Shown one piece after another: positions 44,943 to 49,488 of a DNA stretch of 49,488 nt; the first letter of the stretch is position 1; the number at the start of each line of letters is the position of its first letter. The stretch spans positions 1 through 49,488 of the forward strand of contig JAMOLT010000060.1 in NCBI GenBank assembly GCA_027068915.1, read 5' to 3'. Both the position numbers and the translations under genes were made by a program. Source of the DNA: Sedimenticola sp. Lineage in GTDB: Bacteria > Pseudomonadota > Gammaproteobacteria > Chromatiales > Chromatiaceae. The notes below the pieces were generated by a model. That model was not told the DNA's origin and searched no databases. It was given only the letters and a program-made list of their open reading frames with translations.

Positions 44943-46445
44943 ATGGATAAAAAACTTAGTCGACTGAAACTTCTGCTGGCGGAAGTTGCTGATCTGCAAG
45001 CTGCTCATAACCTACTCAACTGGGATTTGGAAACCTACATGCCACCCGCTGGCGCACAAGCGCGAGGCCATCAACTTGCCACCCTGGACAGCTTGTGTCA
45101 CCAGAAATTCACTTCTGATGAGGTCGGGCAGCTGATTACTGATCTGAAACAGGAGCTGGCCGACGCCGATGCGGATTCCGATGAAGCACGCCTCCTCAAG
45201 GTGATCGCCAAAGACTATGATCGAGCCACAAAGATGCCGGTGGAATACGTTGCCAGACTGGCGCAACTGACAGTGCGTGCACACGAATCATGGGCCAGGG
45301 CACGGGCGGAATCCAACTTCGCCCTGTTCCGGCCCGACCTGGAGGAAATCATTGAGATGCGTAAGGAATACATCTCGTTCTTCCCCCCAAAAGAGCACCC
45401 CTATGACACGTTGCTGGATGAATACGAGCCAGGCATGAAAACCACCGAGGTGCAGCGCATCTTTGCCGCTCTGCGCAGCAAACAGATTGCATTGCTGCAG
45501 GCAATTACCCATGCCGAACAGATTGATGATTCATTCCTTCACCTCAACTATCCGCAGCAGCAACAGTGGGATTTTGGCATTCAGGTAGCCAGCAAATTCG
45601 GGTACGACTGGCGGCGCGGTCGCCAGGACAAGTCCGTCCACCCGTTCAGCGACTCATTCAGCATTAACGATGTGCGTATTACGACCAGAATCATGGAAGA
45701 TTACCTGCCGTCCGCCCTCTTCAGCACCATGCATGAGGCGGGACATGGCTTGTACGAACTGGGCATTAATCAGGCCTACGAGCGCACGCCACTGAAAGGC
45801 GGCGCATCCATGGGAATTCACGAATCCCAATCCCGCCTGTGGGAAAACCTCGTGGGACGCTCCAAACCATTCTGGGAGTACTTCTATCCCCGCTTGCAGG
45901 AAACATTCCCAACCCAGCTGGGCAATGTGGATATAACATCCTTCTACAGAGGCATCAACAAGGTTGAACCTTCATTTATTCGCGTGGAAGCGGATGAAGC
46001 CACCTACAACCTGCATATCATGCTGCGCCTTGAGCTGGAAATCGCCATGATCGAAGGCAGCATAGAAATCAAGGATCTGCCCGAGCTCTGGAATACCAAA
46101 GTAGAAGAATACCTCGGCATTACGCCGCCCGATGACGCCCAGGGTGTGTTGCAGGATATCCACTGGTCGTTCGCCGGGCTGGGATATTTTTCCACCTATA
46201 CGCTGGGCAATCTGATCTCGGCACAGTTGTGGGAGAAAATAGGCGACGCAATTCCCGACCTTGAAGAACAGATCCGCCAAGGCGAGTTTGCCGTGTTACT
46301 CGACTGGTTGCGCAGCAATATTCATATCCATGGACGGAAATACGAGCCCCAGGAACTGCTGCAACGGGCGACAGGAAGCGGGATTACATCAGCGCCTTAT
46401 CTGCGCTACCTGGAATCCAAGTACAGCGAGATATACAAACTATAA
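44943..46445 (+). CDS. Carboxypeptidase M32 (thermostable carboxypeptidase type)
   Basis: Zinc metallocarboxypeptidase, 500 residues as usual for M32. The zinc-binding HEXXH motif is in MHEAGHGLYELGI near residue 265, followed by the second-ligand segment GIHESQSRLWENLVGRSKPF near residue 295. DKSVHPFSDSFSINDVRITT near residue 230 is the M32 HPF signature, and IRVEADEATYNLHIMLRLEL near residue 342 is also conserved. It has no signal peptide, so cytosolic. GGAG lies nine bases before the ATG. It is apparently monocistronic. Confidence 0.95.
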   Translation: MDKKLSRLKLLLAEVADLQAAHNLLNWDLETYMPPAGAQARGHQLATLDSLCHQKFTSDEVGQLITDLKQELADADADSDEARLLKVIAKDYDRATKMPVEYVARLAQLTVRAHESWARARAESNFALFRPDLEEIIEMRKEYISFFPPKEHPYDTLLDEYEPGMKTTEVQRIFAALRSKQIALLQAITHAEQIDDSFLHLNYPQQQQWDFGIQVASKFGYDWRRGRQDKSVHPFSDSFSINDVRITTRIMEDYLPSALFSTMHEAGHGLYELGINQAYERTPLKGGASMGIHESQSRLWENLVGRSKPFWEYFYPRLQETFPTQLGNVDITSFYRGINKVEPSFIRVEADEATYNLHIMLRLELEIAMIEGSIEIKDLPELWNTKVEEYLGITPPDDAQGVLQDIHWSFAGLGYFSTYTLGNLISAQLWEKIGDAIPDLEEQIRQGEFAVLLDWLRSNIHIHGRKYEPQELLQRATGSGITSAPYLRYLESKYSEIYKL

Positions 46446-46782
46446 GAAGCCCTGAACAATTCCGTTTGCATGTTCCGGCACACAAGCCCATAGGTGGGCT
46501 ACCAGAGAAAAGTAAAGAACCTTCACCCGAAGAACCGGATTTTTTTGGCAGGGATGCATTTGTTTTGCGTACGCGAGATAAACCGCATGGTTTGGAAAAT
46601 AGAGAATCTGACTGAAGTGCCTCGGCGGCAAAGAAGGGCAATGGCAAAACCGTTGTCTTGGCATGCGGAGCATGTGGACGATTTCAGGAAGGCGATAGCC
46701 CTTGCCGGCCAATCAGGAGATTGCCAAAGTATTTGACGTTCATTGCTCCACTGCCAGCCACACAGTCGAGCACTTTTAGGGT
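46446..46782. other. Intergenic, no gene recognised
   Basis: A 6-bp hairpin AGCCCA-TAGG-TGGGCT lies at 46485-46500, without a T run. The minus-strand open frame at 46440-46712 has no recognisable domain and no ribosome-binding site and is not annotated. The base composition becomes A/T-richer from here to the end of the window. Confidence 0.6.
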
Positions 46783-46828
46783 ATGCGTGATTGCAAGACC
46801 CGACTTCGTTTTCTGACCCCGTTTTCCA
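46783..46828. repeat. Copy 1 of a 46-bp repeat (TGATTGCAAGAC...TGACCCCGTTTTC)
   Basis: Contains GATTGCAAGACCCGAC then TCGTTTTCTGACCCCGTTTTC. An imperfect copy with a 6-7-bp insertion lies at 48987-49039. The two copies flank the pectate-lyase-like gene and its neighbouring element in the same orientation. They are probably remnants of a repeated or transposon-associated sequence. Confidence 0.55.
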
Positions 46829-46863
46829 GAGATTGATTCATCAGTTTCCAGGGTGGCTGAATG

Positions 46864-47118
46864 CCTAACCCGGATGTTTCACTCAGGAGTCCGATGATCG
46901 TGCTGAGATTGTCATTCAGAGGCGGATTTCCGATTGAATCAATAGCCCAAGCTATTGATGATTGAGGAAATACCATCTCTGGGCGGCAAGATCAGTGCGA
47001 GGGCGGACGCAAGCTGTGACCCGGTTACACTTTGTACTTTGCGAATATTCCAATAATATCCACAAATAACAACCGCTTATCTTTTTTTTGGTGACTGGGT
47101 GAAATATCCGGGCGAACC
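46864..47118. repeat. MITE-like element 4, upstream of the pectate-lyase-like gene
   Basis: The left end is CTAACCCGGATGTTTCACTC (46865-46884); the right end, read leftwards from 47118, is GGTTCGCCCGGATATTTCAC. The terminal motif CCCGGATRTTTCAC is shared with the elements at 2507, 5142 and 29067. The 255-bp interior holds no recognisable gene. It ends about 55 bp before the TATACT box of the lyase gene. Confidence 0.45.
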
Positions 47119-47228
47119 CAAGCAGCAGTATCTCATTGTCGTCCACGCTTTTTCCTCATACCAATGTTTCCGGCTATACTGATATAGGTTTTTGAGGGAA
47201 TTCCACTCGAAACGTCGAGGAGCCTGCC

Positions 47229-48836
47229 ATGAATATAAAAATAAAACATCTACTTATTTTCCAATTGACTACTATTCTGTTGGTTTTTAGCACTACTGGG
47301 TTTGGTCAAGTTGTAGCATTTCCAGGTGCACAAGGCTTCGGAGCTAACACCATAGGTGGCAGAGGAGGGCAAGTCATAAAGGTAACCACCTTGGCTGATA
47401 GTGGCCCTGGCAGCTTTAGAGAAGCAGTTGAAGCACCTGCCAGACATAGATTGAATGGGGATTATCAATATGAATCATGGAATAATTATATTGCCAGACT
47501 GGAAGCTTCTGGGCATAGAACTATAATATTTGAAGTTTCGGGAATTATTAATCTGGAATCAGAACTGACAATATCCTACCCTTTTATCACTATAGCTGGA
47601 CAAACTTCTCCAGGAGGAATCCTGGTTACCGGATATCAAACCACAGTAAATACGTGGGAGGTTATCATAAGACATATGCGTTTTAGGGTCGGGTCACACA
47701 GGATTTTATATGACAGGAACAGTCAAGGAGATATCATTTATTACTCCCAGCCGCAGTATGCTTTCCCACCTACGGGAGGGGTTTGTGCGGGCAATGTTAC
47801 AACTTCGGATAATGGTTACCCATGTGCTATTGAAGGTGGTGCAGATCCAGAAAAACTAGATGCATTTGACATACTCGGGCAATATTGGGCTACTAATGAG
47901 GCATACAACATAATAATAGATCACTGCTCTTTTGGTTGGGGGGTTGACGAAACGGTGACTATAACCGGGGGCGTTCTAAATGCAACCATTCAGTGGTCTA
48001 TAGTATCTGAAGGGCTCAGGCAGGCAGGCCACCCAAAAGGTGAACGTAGCATGGGCTTGCTGGTATCAGGAAAATATGTCAATCCAACAACCATCTCACT
48101 GCACCATAACTATATAGCTCATAACTATTATCGAACACCATTGATTGCTTCACCTGATGATGTTGATACGGTTGCAGACATGGTAAATAACATAAGTTAT
48201 AACTGGAAAGGAGGCATGTCTCCTTATAGCGGTGGCGCAGCCAAAGTAAACTGGATTCATAATTACATGAAACAAGGCGCCAGTTCCAATTCGTATTCCT
48301 TTGAGGTTTCCTATCATGACCAATCCCCGCCTGCACCCATGATTTTTGTAGAGGGCAATATTGGTTCTACCAGATTAACGCAAGCAGATCCACAATGGAA
48401 CGTAGGTGATGGCTGGCAGAATTTATTATTGAGCGAGAACTATAGGACTCTGACAGCCTGGAGCGCGCCAGCAATCAGTACAACCGAAATGTCTCATGAT
48501 TATGCATTACAGATACTAAAAGATGTTGGTGCAACCGTGCCAGTTCGCGATAGTGATGATAGTCGAGTTGTAGCTGATTTTGCTGCTTCAACAGGTAGTA
48601 TAATTGATAATGTTAGCTATCCAGCTGACTTTCCCGTTTTTCAAAATTTGCCAGCCCCGACTGACAGTGATAACGATGGAATGCCCGATTTGTGGGAAAT
48701 TAGTAATAGCCTAAACCCCTTAGTGGCCGATAATAACAACATCATGTCTTCTGGTTATACTGCGATAGAAGAGTATATTAATGGGCTTGCGAATACGATT
48801 GAAACAGACTTGATATTTTCAGATGGCTTTGAATAA
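47229..48836 (+). CDS. Secreted pectate-lyase-like polysaccharide lyase
   Basis: A 535-residue extracellular protein with a Sec signal peptide (LLIFQLTTILLVFSTTGFG, cleavage near 26). The mature part is a right-handed beta-helix of the pectate lyase family: FPGAQGFGANTIGGRGGQVI, LADSGPGSFREAVEA, ITIAGQTSPGGILVTGY, IIIDHCSFGWGVDETVTITG near residue 230 and WSIVSEGLRQAG. Near residue 478 is a Ca-binding-like DSDNDGMPDLWE segment. The protein ends IFSDGFE, a C-terminal motif seen in secreted proteins of several gammaproteobacteria. GAGGAG is seven bases from the ATG, and TATACT at 47175 may be the -10. Codons are clearly A/T-richer than those of neighbours and repeats flank it, suggesting transfer. 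The true substrate could be another uronic-acid polymer. Confidence 0.85.
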   Translation: MNIKIKHLLIFQLTTILLVFSTTGFGQVVAFPGAQGFGANTIGGRGGQVIKVTTLADSGPGSFREAVEAPARHRLNGDYQYESWNNYIARLEASGHRTIIFEVSGIINLESELTISYPFITIAGQTSPGGILVTGYQTTVNTWEVIIRHMRFRVGSHRILYDRNSQGDIIYYSQPQYAFPPTGGVCAGNVTTSDNGYPCAIEGGADPEKLDAFDILGQYWATNEAYNIIIDHCSFGWGVDETVTITGGVLNATIQWSIVSEGLRQAGHPKGERSMGLLVSGKYVNPTTISLHHNYIAHNYYRTPLIASPDDVDTVADMVNNISYNWKGGMSPYSGGAAKVNWIHNYMKQGASSNSYSFEVSYHDQSPPAPMIFVEGNIGSTRLTQADPQWNVGDGWQNLLLSENYRTLTAWSAPAISTTEMSHDYALQILKDVGATVPVRDSDDSRVVADFAASTGSIIDNVSYPADFPVFQNLPAPTDSDNDGMPDLWEISNSLNPLVADNNNIMSSGYTAIEEYINGLANTIETDLIFSDGFE

Positions 48837-48900
48837 CAGGCTCTTCAATGATTCATGCGGATTTCGGCATGGGGGGGGGGCTGCAGCGGAAGATCCGGGG

Positions 48901-48930
48901 AAACCACGCATGGCCGTCGTTACAATCTGC
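48901..48930 (+). pseudogene. Fragment of the membrane glycosyltransferase gene
   Basis: The 30 bp are 28/30 identical to 44507-44536 inside the glycosyltransferase gene, with 20 consecutive identical bases (AAACCACGCATGGCCGTCGT). Both translate as KPRMAVV-IC. A poorly matching stretch begins at CTGCAG 48881. It is a remnant of a duplicated copy or of a related gene; no intact reading frame continues. Confidence 0.65.
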
Positions 48931-48986
48931 GGAAACAGGGCCAGGTCTTTGAATTATGATTGCATCCAAACCACCATCAGATCGAT

Positions 48987-49039
48987 ACGCATGATTGCAA
49001 GACTTGACCGCGTTTTCGGTTTTTGTGACCCCGTTTTCG
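48987..49039. repeat. Copy 2 of the TGATTGCAAGAC repeat
   Basis: Matches 46783-46828 with an extra GGTTTTT-like insertion. It lies just before a transposase remnant. Confidence 0.55.
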
Positions 49040-49055
49040 CACCATCCCTGGCGGT

Positions 49056-49202
49056 CAGCCGGTATTCGCCAACATGGGCAGCAACAAAAGATTGAACCGC
49101 TTTAGCTTAAGAGGCAAAAAGAAAGTACAAGGCCAATGGCAACTCTGCTGCCTGGTACATAACATCGAAAAACTCCAGAACTATGGCCAATTAGTGCATT
49201 AA
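49056..49202 (+). pseudogene. C-terminal remnant of an IS1182-like transposase
   Basis: Translation gives QPVFANMGSNKRLNRFSLRG, then QGQWQLCCLVHNIEKL and a stop at 49200. This resembles the C-terminal end of IS1182-family transposases (EPVFxNxxxN...RFxLRG...W.L..LVHNI.KL). The rest of the gene is missing upstream, where a repeat copy is found instead. Family assignment is from motif memory only. Confidence 0.7.
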
Positions 49203-49359
49203 AGACCAGATAGACCGTCAATGGCGGTCAAACAAGTGATATTGGGGTTAATTTACCAAGCGATTAGTCATTACCATTGAAAAGGGAGCCTGATTGAGAT
49301 ATTTATTGGGGAGTTGAAAAATAATCACCCGGAAGGATAACGAGGCATTCTGAGTGGGT

Positions 49360-49488
49360 TTGGATCCCGCCCCGATAAAGTGGACACCTCAATCTAACGA
49401 AAATTGAGGTGAGATATGCCAAAAGCAGGACCAAAACGAACACGAGAATACAGCAAGGAATTCAAGGCGACAGCGGTACTGCTGAGCG
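49360..49488 (+). mobile_element. Left part of an IS3-like insertion sequence, cut by the window edge
   Basis: Begins near TGGATCCCGCCCCGATAAAG and continues GTGGACACC, in the style of IS3-family left ends, then a small hairpin ACCTCAAT/ATTGAGGT (49386-49393 with 49403-49410). A transposase gene starts at 49416. The outer boundary is uncertain because the right end is not in the window. The stretch 49203-49359 shows nothing recognisable apart from a short GACCG/CGGTC inverted repeat. Confidence 0.5.
49416..49488 (+). CDS. IS3-family transposase OrfA, N-terminal part
   Basis: Reads MPKAGPKRTREYSKEFKATA, typical for the start of IS3-type OrfA helix-turn-helix proteins (YSxEFKxxAV). It is preceded by GAGGTGAG as ribosome-binding site. 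The window ends after 24 codons, so length and intactness cannot be judged. Confidence 0.75.
   Translation, partial: MPKAGPKRTREYSKEFKATAVLLS

Noticed and set aside
46440-46712. 90-codon minus-strand frame after the carboxypeptidase
   Set aside because: No recognisable domain, no ribosome-binding site, overlaps the 3' end of the carboxypeptidase gene.

Overview
The window (49,488 bp) reads as chromosomal DNA of a free-living gammaproteobacterium. Marker gene orders are rplM-rpsI, zapA/6S RNA/fau, ygfB-pepP-ubiH-ubiI, and an LPS/lipid A cluster with waaA, hldE, msbA and an lpxL-type acyltransferase. The split glycine dehydrogenase (gcvPA + gcvPB) and the generally GC-rich coding sequence would suit a Chromatiales/Thiotrichales-like lineage, but that finer placement is inference. 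No tRNA, rRNA, CRISPR array or replication origin was recognised.

Layout. (1) 1-2480: a candidate small RNA with two C-rich anti-Shine-Dalgarno loops, then rplM-rpsI behind a promoter with a GC-rich discriminator, then a general porin. (2) 2500-7500: rpiA and ilvA (divergent), a long perfect palindrome, a lysine-repeat histone-H1-like protein, fau, 6S RNA, zapA and a coiled-coil zapB-like gene. (3) 7520-13055: ygfB-pepP-ubiH-ubiI (proline peptidase and ubiquinone hydroxylases), meeting a membrane diguanylate cyclase tail to tail. (4) 13100-21100: a tandem glycine riboswitch heading gcvT-gcvH-gcvPA-gcvPB, then dgkA, a PfkB-type sugar kinase and moaB-moeA-moaD. (5) 21176-24433: a DUF2157-DUF4401-GDYXXLXY membrane-protein trio and a Pcm-like methyltransferase. 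(6) 24416-41649, all minus strand and mostly overlapping: one long surface-polysaccharide operon carrying a sulfotransferase, a double-kinase protein, a NodU-type carbamoyltransferase, dTDP-rhamnose synthesis (rfbBACD), a lipid A acyltransferase, msbA, a methyltransferase, an LPS-type kinase, an outer-membrane barrel, hldE, an FAD oxidoreductase, an aldo/keto reductase and waaA. (7) 41686-44887, divergent: polysaccharide deacetylase, second sulfotransferase and polytopic glycosyltransferase. (8) 44943-46445: M32 carboxypeptidase. (9) 46446-49488: an AT-richer accessory patch with a secreted pectate-lyase-like protein flanked by repeats, gene and transposase remnants and the start of an IS3-like element.

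Taken together, regions 6 and 7 could build, decorate (sulfate, carbamoyl, phosphate, methyl, deacetylation) and export a rhamnose-containing LPS, and this is the most distinctive metabolic content. The observations most worth following up are the candidate sRNA at 194-295, and a family of short inverted-terminal-repeat elements found four times in intergenic DNA (2507-2728, 5142-5273, 29067-29151, 46864-47118). Promoters, terminators and start sites were judged by eye. No alignments, folding programs or database searches were run.
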